From Tractidigestivibacter montrealensis (lineage in GTDB: Bacteria > Actinomycetota > Coriobacteriia > Coriobacteriales > Atopobiaceae), in NCBI RefSeq assembly GCF_024741235.1, contig NZ_JANSKA010000001.1:310001-374000 (forward strand): a stretch of DNA of 64,000 nucleotides, in the 5' to 3' direction. This document shows positions 53,619-62,360 of this stretch, piece by piece. Position numbers and translations under genes: made by a program. The notes below the pieces were generated by a model. The model was not told the origin of the DNA. It saw only the letters and a list, made by a program, of their open reading frames with translations, and did not search any database. Within the stretch, counting starts at the first letter, position 1, and each line of letters starts with the position of its first letter.

Positions 53619-54647
53619 CTAATGCTGGTGCGGGCGCTCGGAAGCGGGGCGCAGCTCCGCCCGGCAGCGAATCATCTCGGCGGCAATCGAGATGGCGATC
53701 TCGGGGGGCGTCACCGCGAGGATGGGGTCACCAATGGGCAGGTGAATGCCCTCGTCGACCCAAGTGGGATCAACGCCGCGCTCCTTCAGAGTCTTGCGGG
53801 CAAAGGCCGCCTTACCCCTACTGCCAATGCAGCCCACATAGGCGGGGTGCACGCGCGCAACCTGCTCGAGCACGTCGATGTCCCATGCGTGCCCGTGCGT
53901 GGTCACCACCACGTAGTCGCGCGACGTCACCTGCACCTTCTCATCGAGCTTCGTGAAGTCGCCGAGCACCACGCGCTCCGCCGCCGGGAAGTCTCCAGAG
54001 ACCGCAACGCCCTCGCGGTCGTCAAAGACCACCACCCTAAAGCCCACGCTAGCAAGCACCGGTGTGAGGGCGCGGCCAACGTGTCCGCCGCCAAAGATGT
54101 AGGCAATGGGGTCGGGACCGGCAGGCTCTGCGTAGGTCTTGCTCTCCTCGTCCCAGAGGGTTGTCTCCGTGGTAGAGCGGGGGTCGCCCTGAGGCAGCTC
54201 GTCGAGGTTGGTAAGCTCAAGGGTCACGTCCGAGAGGTCCACCCAGTGCTCAGTAATCACGAAAGGCATGTCGGAACGCAGGTGCTCCAGCAGGTCACCC
54301 AGCACGCCCTTGGCAAACGCAGGCTCCCACAGCTTAACGCCCACCAGGGCGTCGCCGCCGCAAGCCATACCCGTCTTGGCGTGCGTCATCCACTCCAGCT
54401 GGTTGGACTCCTCGCCTGCCAGCACGTGCTGGCACCTCTCCTGCATCTGCTGCTCTATGCGGCCGCCGCCAATCGTGCCCAGCCAGGTTCCATCGGCGAG
54501 AAGCGCCATGCGCGCGCTCGCGCCACGTGGCATGGAGCCGCGTGTGGCGAGGATGCTTGCGAGGGCAAAGGCCCGGCCCTCCTCGGCCTCCCTTAGAAGG
54601 CGTCCTACAAACGCGATGTCGCGCAGGGTCTCGTGCGAGTCTGTCAT
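53619..54647 (-). CDS. xdhC: XdhC/CoxI-family Mo-cofactor maturation protein
   Basis: The 342-aa protein has an N-terminal XdhC_CoxI region (ASILATRGSMPRGASARM, IGGGRIEQQ, TGMACGGDALV) and a C-terminal Rossmann domain starting YIFGGGHVGRAL near residue 192. XdhC proteins bind Mo cofactor, promote its sulfuration or selenation and insert it into xanthine-dehydrogenase-like enzymes. It is the last gene of the selenium maturation operon, 51 bases after selD. Confidence 0.9.
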   Translation of the reverse strand: MTDSHETLRDIAFVGRLLREAEEGRAFALASILATRGSMPRGASARMALLADGTWLGTIGGGRIEQQMQERCQHVLAGEESNQLEWMTHAKTGMACGGDALVGVKLWEPAFAKGVLGDLLEHLRSDMPFVITEHWVDLSDVTLELTNLDELPQGDPRSTTETTLWDEESKTYAEPAGPDPIAYIFGGGHVGRALTPVLASVGFRVVVFDDREGVAVSGDFPAAERVVLGDFTKLDEKVQVTSRDYVVVTTHGHAWDIDVLEQVARVHPAYVGCIGSRGKAAFARKTLKERGVDPTWVDEGIHLPIGDPILAVTPPEIAISIAAEMIRCRAELRPASERPHQH

Positions 54648-54698
54648 AGGTTTCTACCTGCCATTCGTTTGGTTGGCATTGGATGTGTCAAGACGCTT

Positions 54699-55778
54699 CT
54701 ACCCGGCAAAGCCCAAGCGGATGCGCGGGCCGCCGTCATAGGCCTCCACGCGGCCCACCACGCGCGCGTCCGGAACGCGCCCGTCGGCGAGGAGGTCGGC
54801 CAGCAGCGAGTCCGCATCGTCCGCCGCAACCGCCACGAGGAGCCCGCCCGAGGTCTCTGGGCAGAAGAGGAGGTCGGCAAGGTCCTGCGGCACGCCCGTC
54901 GCGTCCACAGACGCCTCGGCAAAGTGGCGGTTGCGATACATTCCCGCAGGTAGGATGCCAAGACGAGCCCAGTCGCGCGCGTGGGCGAGAAGCGCCGGCG
55001 CGCCTGCGTCGATCACTGCGCGAACATCTGCGCCCTGTGCCATCTCCAGCGAATGGCCCATGAGGCCAAAGCCCGTGACGTCGGTGGTCGCGTGGACGTC
55101 GTGGCGCACGATCACGTCACGAGCCCAGCGGTTGAGGCACATCATCTGGCGCTCTGCGGCCGCAACGTCCGCAGGGTCTGCCAGGCCCCCCTTCGCGGCC
55201 GTGGTGATGACGCCCACGCCGAGCGCCTTGGTGAGCACAAGCACGTCGCACGGGCGCGCGCCGGAGTTGATGAGCATGCGGTGCGGGTCCACGAAGCCGG
55301 TGACGGCCAGGCCGTACTTAGGCTCCTCGTCGTAGATGCTGTGGCCGCCCACGATAGAGGCACCCGCCTCGTAGACCTTCTCGTAGCCGCCACGCAGGAT
55401 CTCGTGGACCACGTCGGACGGCATGTCCTCGGGCACGGCCATCACGTTGAGCGCTACCTTGGGCTCGCCGCCCATGGCATAGACGTCCGAGAGCGCGTTG
55501 GTGGCGGCAATGGCACCATAGGTGTAGGGGTCATCGGCGATGGGCGGGAAGAAGTCGACCGTCTCCACGATGGCCACGTCGTCGGTCACGCGGTAGACCG
55601 CCGCATCGTCCGACTTGTCAAAGCCAACCAGGAGGTTGGGGTCGCGCTGGACCTTGATGTCCTTGAGGAGCTTGGCAAGCTCGCCCGCACCCACCTTGGC
55701 GCCGCAGCCGGCGCACTCGGCAAGCTTGGTGAGCTTGACGTCGTTGCCACCAGCGGATGCCACGTTGTTCTCGGCCAT
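54699..55778 (-). CDS. selD: Selenophosphate synthase
   Basis: The 359-aa enzyme makes selenophosphate from selenide and ATP. The N-terminal active-site segment is AECAGCGAKVG, with the Cys and Lys equivalent to E. coli C17 and K20; the usual following Cys (GCGCK) is Ala here. Other AIR-synthase-like motifs are FFPPIADDPYTYGAIAATN, GGHSIYDEEPKYGLAVTG, DVTGFGLMGH and PETSGGLL. There is a Cys, not an in-frame TGA/Sec, at the active site. It serves Se-dependent Mo hydroxylases here; no selA or selB is in the window. Confidence 0.92.
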   Translation of the reverse strand: MAENNVASAGGNDVKLTKLAECAGCGAKVGAGELAKLLKDIKVQRDPNLLVGFDKSDDAAVYRVTDDVAIVETVDFFPPIADDPYTYGAIAATNALSDVYAMGGEPKVALNVMAVPEDMPSDVVHEILRGGYEKVYEAGASIVGGHSIYDEEPKYGLAVTGFVDPHRMLINSGARPCDVLVLTKALGVGVITTAAKGGLADPADVAAAERQMMCLNRWARDVIVRHDVHATTDVTGFGLMGHSLEMAQGADVRAVIDAGAPALLAHARDWARLGILPAGMYRNRHFAEASVDATGVPQDLADLLFCPETSGGLLVAVAADDADSLLADLLADGRVPDARVVGRVEAYDGGPRIRLGFAG

Positions 55779-55780
55779 TG

Positions 55781-56587
55781 CTATCCCTCCAGCCTGTGCG
55801 AGAAGTGCAGCAGCGCCTCGAGGACGCCACCGCCCACGGCGCGTGCCTTGTCAGAGACGCTAAAGCAGTGCCCCACCTTGCAGCGCGGGTCGATGTCTCC
55901 GGACTTCATGCCCTTGGTGACGGGGCAGCCCTCCTGGAGAAGGCCGCGCAGCACGCCGTCGATGGTCGCGTAGAGGGGCTCGCTAGAGACCCTGGCCACG
56001 AGGTCACCCTTCTTGACCTGGTCACCAATCTTTGCGATGGGTTCAAAGGGGCCGTCTGCCGGCGCGCGCAGCACGCGCTCGGTGGTGTAGCCGCCGATGT
56101 TTCCGGGCACGCCGGTGTTGGGGATGGGCGAGCCGTCGTAGATAACGCGCCCCAGGTAGTGGCCGCGCTTGGTCTCGATGGCGGCGTGGCAGTCCGCGCC
56201 GGAGCTCTCGCCGGCGTGGAAGCCTGGCCCCACGCCGATCACCACAGGCGCCATGTCCTTGGTGGTCCCCAGGTTCTGCTTGGCGAGAATGGCGTCGACC
56301 ACGGCCTCCGGGGCCAGCTTTGGGATGCTCTCCCCCTTGGGGTCAACCAGCACGGCTATGGTCCCGGTGGCCGCGACCTTGGTCGCCTCTTCCGCACTCT
56401 CGCAACGCACACCGCGAATGCCCTCGACCTCGGCCTCTCCCAGGCGCACCGCCTCTGAGAAGCACACCGTACGGCGCACCGAGGTTGGCACCGCCACGTC
56501 CAGCATCACTATGGACGCCCCCGCGCGGTGCAGCCGCACGGCGATTCCCGAGGCGATGTCGCCTGCGCCTCTCACGACAACCAGCAT
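55781..56587 (-). CDS. yqeB: YqeB-type selenium-dependent Mo hydroxylase accessory protein
   Basis: The 268-aa protein opens VVVRGAGDIASGIAVRLHRAG, a Rossmann-like motif of the EF2563/YqeB family, and ends with a biotinyl/lipoyl-like strand region (DQVKKGDLVARV) near residue 190. The family occurs only with selenium-dependent molybdenum hydroxylases and is required for them, but its exact reaction is not established. The ATG at 56587 has GAGGGGGAG just upstream. SelD follows 2 bases later. Confidence 0.88.
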   Translation of the reverse strand: MLVVVRGAGDIASGIAVRLHRAGASIVMLDVAVPTSVRRTVCFSEAVRLGEAEVEGIRGVRCESAEEATKVAATGTIAVLVDPKGESIPKLAPEAVVDAILAKQNLGTTKDMAPVVIGVGPGFHAGESSGADCHAAIETKRGHYLGRVIYDGSPIPNTGVPGNIGGYTTERVLRAPADGPFEPIAKIGDQVKKGDLVARVSSEPLYATIDGVLRGLLQEGCPVTKGMKSGDIDPRCKVGHCFSVSDKARAVGGGVLEALLHFSHRLEG

Positions 56588-56621
56588 GTCTCCCCCTCCG
56601 TCCAACTAGGAGCAGATACCC

Positions 56622-56861
56622 CTAGAGTTCCAGCTCGTACAATCCGGCGCAGGTAAAGCGGCCAATTGCAAGCCGCTCGAAGTCTCCGCGCGCCTCCGGT
56701 GGCATGGACCAGGCAAGCCCGCAGTCCGCGCGGATGCTCACGGGCGTTGGGATGATCCTTCCCGCAACGCCCGCCTCCTTGCAGGCCGCCTCGCAGGCCA
56801 GCGCCTCGTGCGTCGAGTCAAATGACGCAACAACGCGTGGCTCGCGCCTATGACGTGGCAT
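56622..56861 (-). CDS. DUF3343 putative selenium/sulfur carrier protein
   Basis: The 79-aa protein begins VVASFDSTHEALACEAACKEAG and has ADCGLAW with a conserved Cys near residue 50, the pattern of the DUF3343 (putative Se/S carrier) family. These small proteins are linked by context to class V aminotransferases and Se-Mo enzymes. The ATG at 56861 overlaps the aminotransferase gene by 14 bases, so the frame opening at 57059 is rejected. The likely role is to carry selenium from the desulfurase-like enzyme to the cofactor; that is inference. Confidence 0.78.
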   Translation of the reverse strand: MPRHRREPRVVASFDSTHEALACEAACKEAGVAGRIIPTPVSIRADCGLAWSMPPEARGDFERLAIGRFTCAGLYELEL

Positions 56862-58047
56862 CGTCGTCGCCCTCCCCCTCTGCAGCCAGCTCGGCCAGGG
56901 CGGAAAGCGCCGCATCCACGTCCTTTTCAGTGGTAAAGCACCCAAACGAGAAACGCACGACGCCCGTGTCCTGCGTGCCCAGCGCCCGATGCATGCGCGG
57001 CGCGCAATGGCCGCCTGCACGCACGGCGATGTCGTAGTCGTGGCCGAGGGCGTCCGCAACCTCGGAGGAATCCCAGCCCGGCAGGTTCACGCTCACAACC
57101 GGCGCGTGGTCAAAGCCGGGGTCGAGAAGCCCCTCCCCCGTTGCCGGGAAGTCGCCGTAGACCGTGGCCCCGACGCGGCGCGCGCCGGTCACGAAGCGCC
57201 TCACGAGCGCGAGGTCGTGGGCGTGAATGGTGTCGAGGCCCTTCTCGGCAATCCATGCCGCCGCAGCCGAGAGCCCCGCGATGCCATGGCCGTTGAGCGT
57301 TCCGGCCTCGAGGTGCTCGGGGTAGCCCGCTGGCTGGCCCTCCTCGAAGGAAAGCACGCCCGTGCCACCACGCAGCACCGGGTGCACGTCCACACCAGGC
57401 GCCACGGCAAGGCCGCCCGTGCCTTGGGGGCCCATGAGGGCCTTGTGCCCCGTGAAGGCCACGAGGTCAATGCCCAGCTCGTCCATGCAGATAGGACGCG
57501 CTCCCGCCGTTTGCGCGCAGTCGAGAAGCACCGGCGCCCCCACGCCGTGCGCGGCCTTGACCACGCGCGCCAGCTCCTCGCGTGAGAGGACGTTGCCCGT
57601 GAGGTTCGAGGCATGCGTGAGGCACACGAGGCTCGTACCAGGCACGATAGCGTTTACCAGGGCGTCTATGTCAAGCACGCCGTGGCGGTCTGCTGCCGCG
57701 AAGCTCAGGGTCACGCCCCTCTCGTCCCTAAGGCGGTAGAGCGGCCGCAGGATCGAATTGTGGTCCCAGTCCGTGGCCACCACGCGGCCACCGTCGGGCA
57801 CCGTGCCCAGGATGGCCATGTTGAGCGCCTCGGTGGTGTTGGCGGCAAAGACCAGCCGCTCGGGGTGGCCAAAGCCGAGAAGCGCCGACACCCGCTCCCG
57901 CGCGAGGGCGATGGAGCGGGCCGCGGCAAGCTCGGACTCGTGGGCGCCGCGGCCGCACGAGCCAAAGGTTCGCATGGCGTCCGCGACGGCCGTGACCACG
58001 CACTCGGGACGCTGGTGCGACGTGGCGGCACAATTGAGGTAAATCAT
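56848..58047 (-). CDS. Class V aminotransferase / cysteine desulfurase-like protein (EF2568 type)
   Basis: The 399-aa PLP enzyme has TTEALNMAI near residue 75, DCAQTAG, the PLP Lys in AFTGHKALMGPQG near 200, and the mobile-loop Cys in GGHCAPRMHRALG near 350. The family is a cysteine desulfurase or selenocysteine lyase relative found with Se-Mo hydroxylase genes and probably delivers selenium or sulfur. It lies 16 bases after yedF and overlaps the DUF3343 gene. Confidence 0.87.
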   Translation of the reverse strand: MIYLNCAATSHQRPECVVTAVADAMRTFGSCGRGAHESELAAARSIALARERVSALLGFGHPERLVFAANTTEALNMAILGTVPDGGRVVATDWDHNSILRPLYRLRDERGVTLSFAAADRHGVLDIDALVNAIVPGTSLVCLTHASNLTGNVLSREELARVVKAAHGVGAPVLLDCAQTAGARPICMDELGIDLVAFTGHKALMGPQGTGGLAVAPGVDVHPVLRGGTGVLSFEEGQPAGYPEHLEAGTLNGHGIAGLSAAAAWIAEKGLDTIHAHDLALVRRFVTGARRVGATVYGDFPATGEGLLDPGFDHAPVVSVNLPGWDSSEVADALGHDYDIAVRAGGHCAPRMHRALGTQDTGVVRFSFGCFTTEKDVDAALSALAELAAEGEGDDDATS

Positions 58048-58063
58048 GGCGCAGGCCTTGTCG

Positions 58064-58675
58064 CTACAGCGTAGTGACGCCCGGCTCGCCGGCCATGACC
58101 TTGGCGATCTCGTACAGGTTGGTCACGCCGCCCACCGCAAGCTTCTCGCGGATGCCGTAGAAGTCCAGGCAGGTGCCGCAGGTGAGGATCTGCGTCCCGC
58201 GGCTCTCGAGCTCCTTGATGTCCTCGAGCGACTCCGAGCCCTCGCAGGTAAGGTGCGCGCCGCCGTTGAAGAAAATCATCTTCTTGGGGACGGACTCGCC
58301 ATGCGCCAGGGCGTAGATGAGCCCCTTCATGAGGATGTGGCCGAGCTTCTCATCACCACGACCCATGGTGTCGGAATCAACGGCGATGACGGAGGCGCCG
58401 GTGGCGGGGAGGTCGCAGAAGGCCTGGGCCTCGGAGGCAGCGTTCTCGGAAGCGCTCACCTCGCCGCGCGGGGTAAGGGTGAGGGTGGTCTCGTCGCCGT
58501 TTGCGGTGGTGGTGAGGTCGCAGTTCTTCTCGGCCGCCAGGCGCGTGAGGTTGCCAAGGGCAACAGAGTCGTTGACGACGACCTCGAGGGACTCGCCAGC
58601 GGCGAGCTTGGGCAGAGCCTCCAGCGTGAGTACGACGGGCTTGGGGCAGGTAAGGTTGCGCGCGTCGATCTTCAT
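58064..58675 (-). CDS. yedF: YedF-type selenium metabolism protein (TusA-DsrE fusion)
   Basis: The 203-aa protein has an N-terminal TusA domain with the CPKP (CPxP) motif at residues 10-13 and a C-terminal DsrE-like domain (about 95-203, with KKMIFFNGGAHL and CGTCLDFYG). TusA proteins relay sulfur or selenium through the CPxP Cys. This fusion is characteristic of selenium-using anaerobes. It heads the maturation operon. Confidence 0.9.
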   Translation of the reverse strand: MKIDARNLTCPKPVVLTLEALPKLAAGESLEVVVNDSVALGNLTRLAAEKNCDLTTTANGDETTLTLTPRGEVSASENAASEAQAFCDLPATGASVIAVDSDTMGRGDEKLGHILMKGLIYALAHGESVPKKMIFFNGGAHLTCEGSESLEDIKELESRGTQILTCGTCLDFYGIREKLAVGGVTNLYEIAKVMAGEPGVTTL

Positions 58676-58768
58676 GGTGACTCCAATCTGTTTGCCGACG
58701 GAGCGCCGCGACTGGTGCCGAGGCGTCGTCGGGCGTTAATCACATGAGTGTATAACGTCGGTCCGAAA

Positions 58769-58797
58769 TGAGACAGGGGGACAGTCCCTTTGTCTCA
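58769..58797. repeat. 29-bp palindromic repeat, copy 3
   Basis: TGAGACAGGGGGACAGTCCCTTTGTCTCA, with two mismatches between arms. It lies in the divergent region between yedF and yqeC, 65 bases from copy 4. Confidence 0.82.
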
Positions 58798-58833
58798 TCC
58801 GGTATGCTATGAGCCAAGGGGAAACTCCCTTTA

Positions 58834-58862
58834 TGAGACAAAGGGACTGTCCCTCTGTCTCA
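58834..58862. repeat. 29-bp palindromic repeat, copy 4
   Basis: TGAGACAAAGGGACTGTCCCTCTGTCTCA, arms with one mismatch. It ends 32 bases upstream of the yqeC start, so it would lie in its promoter or 5' leader. Confidence 0.82.
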
Positions 58863-58894
58863 CTAGAGCATATGACTTTTTGTAAGGGTTCCTC

Positions 58895-59602
58895 ATGAAT
58901 CTTGCTGATTTGCTGCGAACGGATAGCGGCGTTCTATCAGTGGTTGGGAGCGGGGGCAAATCCACCCTCGTTAACGAGCTGGCACGCGAGCTGGGATGTA
59001 CCGTGGTCATAGCCACGTCTACGCATATGCTGGCACCTGAGGGCTGCCCGCTCCTGCTTGATCCCACGGAGCTCGACGTGGAACAAGCGCTCTGGTACAC
59101 CCGCGTGGTCTGCGTGGGGACCCGTGCGCCCGGTGCAGAGGGCGATGCCGGAAAGCTGTGCGCGCCATCGCTTGGCTTTGGCACGCTCTCCGTACTTGCC
59201 GACCGCGTGCTGGTGGAGGCCGATGGTGCACGCAGGTTGCCCCACAAGGCGCACGCCGCGCACGAGCCCGTGGTTCCGGCTGAGAGCAGCCAGACCATCC
59301 AAGTGGTGGGCGCGTCTGGCTTTGGCGGGCGCGTGGGTGAGGTTGTTCATCGACCGGAGCTCATGTGTGCGGCCGTGGGCTGCTCCGCGAGCGACGAGTG
59401 CACGCCCGAGCTGTACGCGCGCTTCGTGGCCAACGAGCACGCAGCTGGCGTGGTACACGCAGATAACATTGTGGTGAACCAGGCCGATGACCAGGCTGGC
59501 ATTGAACTTGCCGTGCGGTTTGCCGCCGAGCTGCGCGCGTGCGGGGACGAGACGCCCGTCACTGCCGGCTCCGTGCGCGAGCACCGCCTGGAGCTAGTGT
59601 AG
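58895..59602 (+). CDS. yqeC: YqeC-type selenium-dependent hydroxylase accessory protein
   Basis: The 235-aa protein opens with a P-loop, VVGSGGKSTLVNEL near residue 16, followed by ATSTHM and LVEADGARRLPHKA, typical of the YqeC family. The family has only been tied to selenium-dependent Mo hydroxylases and its reaction is unknown; nucleotide binding is implied by the P-loop. It is transcribed away from the yedF operon. Two palindromic repeats lie in the intergenic region. Confidence 0.87.
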   Translation: MNLADLLRTDSGVLSVVGSGGKSTLVNELARELGCTVVIATSTHMLAPEGCPLLLDPTELDVEQALWYTRVVCVGTRAPGAEGDAGKLCAPSLGFGTLSVLADRVLVEADGARRLPHKAHAAHEPVVPAESSQTIQVVGASGFGGRVGEVVHRPELMCAAVGCSASDECTPELYARFVANEHAAGVVHADNIVVNQADDQAGIELAVRFAAELRACGDETPVTAGSVREHRLELV

Positions 59603-59676
59603 CGCGAGCTCCGGCCTGCCGGCGCTTCGGACGCAGCGGGAAGCCCTGCCAAAGATCCAGCGGGACCCAAAAGAGC

Positions 59677-60249
59677 CTATGCCCCGGCGGGCAGACAGCA
59701 CGCAATCACGATGCTCACGACACCGATAAGCGCCAGCGGCACGCACCCGTCGACAAACGACGGCAGCGGCTCGAGCCTGTAGTAGAGCACGTAGCACACC
59801 AGGCTCACGACAAACCCCACCACGGCAAGCACCGCTACCAGCGCCGCCACGCCGGTCTGACCCGCGCCCCCAAGCGCCAGCGCGCAGCAGGCTTCCATGC
59901 CAAGCCACGCCACAAAGAGCACCAGCTCGGTGGTGGGCTGACGCTGGAACATGCGCTGCGTGATGCCGAGAAGCACCAGGTAGAGAACAACGGCACCAAC
60001 CAGGCACCCAACCACAACCCTCGTGGGCGCAAGCTCGGCCGCTCCTCCGCAGATGCGCGCGGCCCCAAAGACGCCGCACGCCACCGCGCCGAGAATGGCC
60101 ACGATGCCGATGGTCCTCAACGCTCCGTGTGCAGAGCCACCGCTCACCTTGGGCCAGAAGAAGATGGCCCACCAGGCAAGATACAGGGCACAGCACGCAG
60201 CCATGAGAGCGTGCCCCTGCCTCATCTGCTCAAACGCAATGGCATCCAC
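59677..60249 (-). CDS. Small polytopic membrane protein of unknown function
   Basis: The 190-aa hydrophobic protein has about six predicted membrane helices and few charged residues. I do not recognise the family. The GTG at 60249 is preferred because AGGGGAGG lies just upstream; the frame is open to 60303. It lies between yqeC and ridA, each facing its own direction. Context links it loosely to the purine/selenium genes, but no role can be given. Confidence 0.65.
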   Translation of the reverse strand: MDAIAFEQMRQGHALMAACCALYLAWWAIFFWPKVSGGSAHGALRTIGIVAILGAVACGVFGAARICGGAAELAPTRVVVGCLVGAVVLYLVLLGITQRMFQRQPTTELVLFVAWLGMEACCALALGGAGQTGVAALVAVLAVVGFVVSLVCYVLYYRLEPLPSFVDGCVPLALIGVVSIVIACCLPAGA

Positions 60250-60410
60250 AATGGCCTCCCCTAACAGATATCGCGGAGTATCGCCTAGAGAACCTCGCAA
60301 CATCCCGATAATAGCTCTGGTCAGCAGAAGTGCTCTCTAGCTGCTATCTTGTCGGATTCCGCGATTCTCGTTGTCACTTTCCGCGACCGCGGCCGTCCCG
60401 TACGCCGAGA

Positions 60411-60446
60411 AAAACGGGCGGCGCCAGCACCAGCCAGCACCGCCCG
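60411..60446 (-). terminator. Terminator of the hydantoinase-ridA transcript
   Basis: A stem (60415-60421 with 60440-60446) with an internal GC-rich part lies 34 bases past the ridA stop. On the minus strand it is followed by TTTTT, a good intrinsic terminator. Confidence 0.75.
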
Positions 60447-60479
60447 CCTTGGGGAGCAATACTACTGAACGGACCAGAC

Positions 60480-60860
60480 CTACACCCTCGCGACGGCCTT
60501 GATCTCGACCTTGCCGCCACCGGGGAGCGCAGCCACCTGGAACGCCGCACGCGCGGGATACGGGGCCTCAAAGAACTCGGCGTAGATCTCGTTCATGGCA
60601 CCAAACTCGTTGATGTCGGCGAGAAGGACGGTGGTCTCGACCACGTCGGCCATGGAGGCGCCAGCGGCCTCGAGGATGTTCTTCACGTTGGTCAGGCTCT
60701 GGCGGGTCTGGCTCTGGATGTCGTCGCCGGCGAGCTTGCCGGTGGCAGGGTCGATGCCCAGCTGTCCGGACACGTTGATGGACCCGTTGGACACAACGCC
60801 CGCGGAGTAGGGACCAAGCGCCTTGGGGGCCTTGTCGGTGACGATGGCGGTCTTGCTCAT
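60480..60860 (-). CDS. ridA: RidA-family enamine/imine deaminase
   Basis: The 126-aa protein shows the RidA pattern: KAPKALGPYSAGV, VSGQLGIDPATGKL, the Arg in YPARAAFQVAALP near residue 105 and VEIKAVARV at the end. RidA hydrolyses reactive enamines and imines such as 2-aminoacrylate, which YgeX-type ammonia-lyases of purine clusters would release. The ATG at 60860 has AAGGAG 8 bases upstream. It follows hydantoinase copy 2. Confidence 0.9.
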   Translation of the reverse strand: MSKTAIVTDKAPKALGPYSAGVVSNGSINVSGQLGIDPATGKLAGDDIQSQTRQSLTNVKNILEAAGASMADVVETTVLLADINEFGAMNEIYAEFFEAPYPARAAFQVAALPGGGKVEIKAVARV

Positions 60861-60962
60861 GAGAAACTCCTTCACTTCCTGCCCGCATACGCGGACGGCC
60901 AATGGATAAGTAAAACGGGGCCGATAAACCCGCGGAGCTCGCTGCCCGCGGCGCGCACGGCC

Positions 60963-62348
60963 CTAGCGAGCCACGTAGCGGCCGGGCTTCTCGCCTGTGG
61001 GCTCGCCGTCACGCACGGCAAGCGTGCCGTTCACAAAGACGAGCTTGGCGCGCCCGTGCGCCTCAAAGCCCTCGTAGGTGGTGTAGTCGACGGCCTGGTG
61101 CTGGTTGGCCGCGCTGATGGTCCAGCGTGCCGAGGGATTCCACACGCAGATGTCCGCGTCGGAGCCAGCGGCAAGCGCGCCTTTGCGCGGGTACATGCCA
61201 AACACGCGCGCCTGGCCCTCGGAGAGCAGGTGCAGGTAGTCCATGGGACCAAGCTGCCCCTCGAACGTGGTCATGATGAGAGCCGGCCTGTGCTCGACGC
61301 CAGGTCCCCCGTTGGGTATCTTAGTGAAGTCGCCACGGCCGCGATCCTTCTGGCCATGCAGATTAAACGAGCAGTGGTCGGTCGAGATCTGGTCCACCTC
61401 GCCGTCTGCCACGGCCTCGCGCAACGCCGCGATGTCCGTGGGCTTGCGCAGCGGCGGGCTCATCACGTACTTGGCGCCGGCAAAGCCGTCCTCGCCCTGC
61501 TCCAGGTAGCGGGTATCGTCCAGCAGCAGGTACTGCGGGCAGGTCTCGAGCGACACGCGCACGCCGCGCTCGCGGGCAGCACGCACCTGCTCAAGGCCCA
61601 GGCGCGTAGAGCAGTGCACCACGTTCACGCGAGCGCCCGTAAGCTCGGAGAGGTACATCAGTCGGCTGATAGCCTCGGCCTCGCACTCAGCCGGGCGACT
61701 CAGTGGGTGTCCCTCGGGCCCTGTGATGCCCTCGGCAAGCACCCTACGCTGCAGCTCGTTGACAAGCGTGCCGTTCTCGCAGTGCACGCAGAGAATGCCA
61801 TCGAAGGGCTTGATGGCCTCGAGCACCTCCATGGTCTGGGCATCGTCCAGGCGCAGGTGGTCGTAGGCAAAGTACGTCTTGAACGACGTGATCCCCGCTT
61901 CGCGCATGTCCGCGATCTCCTCGCGGGTATGGTCGTTCCAATCTGCGATGGCCATGTGGAAGGCATAGTTAGCCGTGCAGGTGCCATCGGCGCGCTTGTG
62001 CCACTCGTCGAGCGCCCGGTGAAGGGTCATGCCCTTGTCCTGCGTGGCGTAGTCCACGATGGTTGTGGTACCGCCGCAGGCCGCGGCGCGCGTGCCCGTC
62101 TCGAAGCTGTCAGCGGTCCAGTCCATGCCCGTCCAGCACTGCATGTGTGTGTGCGCATCAATGAAGCCCGGGTAGACCCAGCAGCCCGTGGCGTCGAAGA
62201 CCTCAGCGTCCGCAAGCTGCGCCTCGTCGACGCCACCGGGAACAACGTCCGCGATCTTGTCGCCCTCGATGACCACGTCGCCGAGAAAGACTCCCTTTGG
62301 CGTGACCAGCTGGCCGTTCCTCAGGACCTTGCGTGCCTGTGCGACCAT
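60963..62348 (-). CDS. Hydantoinase/dihydropyrimidinase family amidohydrolase (copy 2)
   Basis: The 461-aa enzyme has a full binuclear metal site: DAHTHMQ near residue 63, carboxylated Lys in FKTYFAY near 155, His in CVHCENG and VVHCSTR, and Asp in STDHCSFN near 320. It is closer in pattern to typical D-hydantoinase/dihydropyrimidinase than copy 1 at 32160. It would open a ring of a purine-derived intermediate (hydantoin- or dihydropyrimidine-like). It sits between the ModE-MobA fusion gene and ridA with short spacers. Confidence 0.88.
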   Translation of the reverse strand: MVAQARKVLRNGQLVTPKGVFLGDVVIEGDKIADVVPGGVDEAQLADAEVFDATGCWVYPGFIDAHTHMQCWTGMDWTADSFETGTRAAACGGTTTIVDYATQDKGMTLHRALDEWHKRADGTCTANYAFHMAIADWNDHTREEIADMREAGITSFKTYFAYDHLRLDDAQTMEVLEAIKPFDGILCVHCENGTLVNELQRRVLAEGITGPEGHPLSRPAECEAEAISRLMYLSELTGARVNVVHCSTRLGLEQVRAARERGVRVSLETCPQYLLLDDTRYLEQGEDGFAGAKYVMSPPLRKPTDIAALREAVADGEVDQISTDHCSFNLHGQKDRGRGDFTKIPNGGPGVEHRPALIMTTFEGQLGPMDYLHLLSEGQARVFGMYPRKGALAAGSDADICVWNPSARWTISAANQHQAVDYTTYEGFEAHGRAKLVFVNGTLAVRDGEPTGEKPGRYVAR

Positions 62349-62360
62349 ACAACCATCCCC

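Noticed and set aside
54699-59602. Possible selenocysteine-encoding genes with in-frame TGA
   Set aside because: All maturation genes and SelD read through with Cys or other residues at the relevant positions. I found no frame that needs TGA readthrough.
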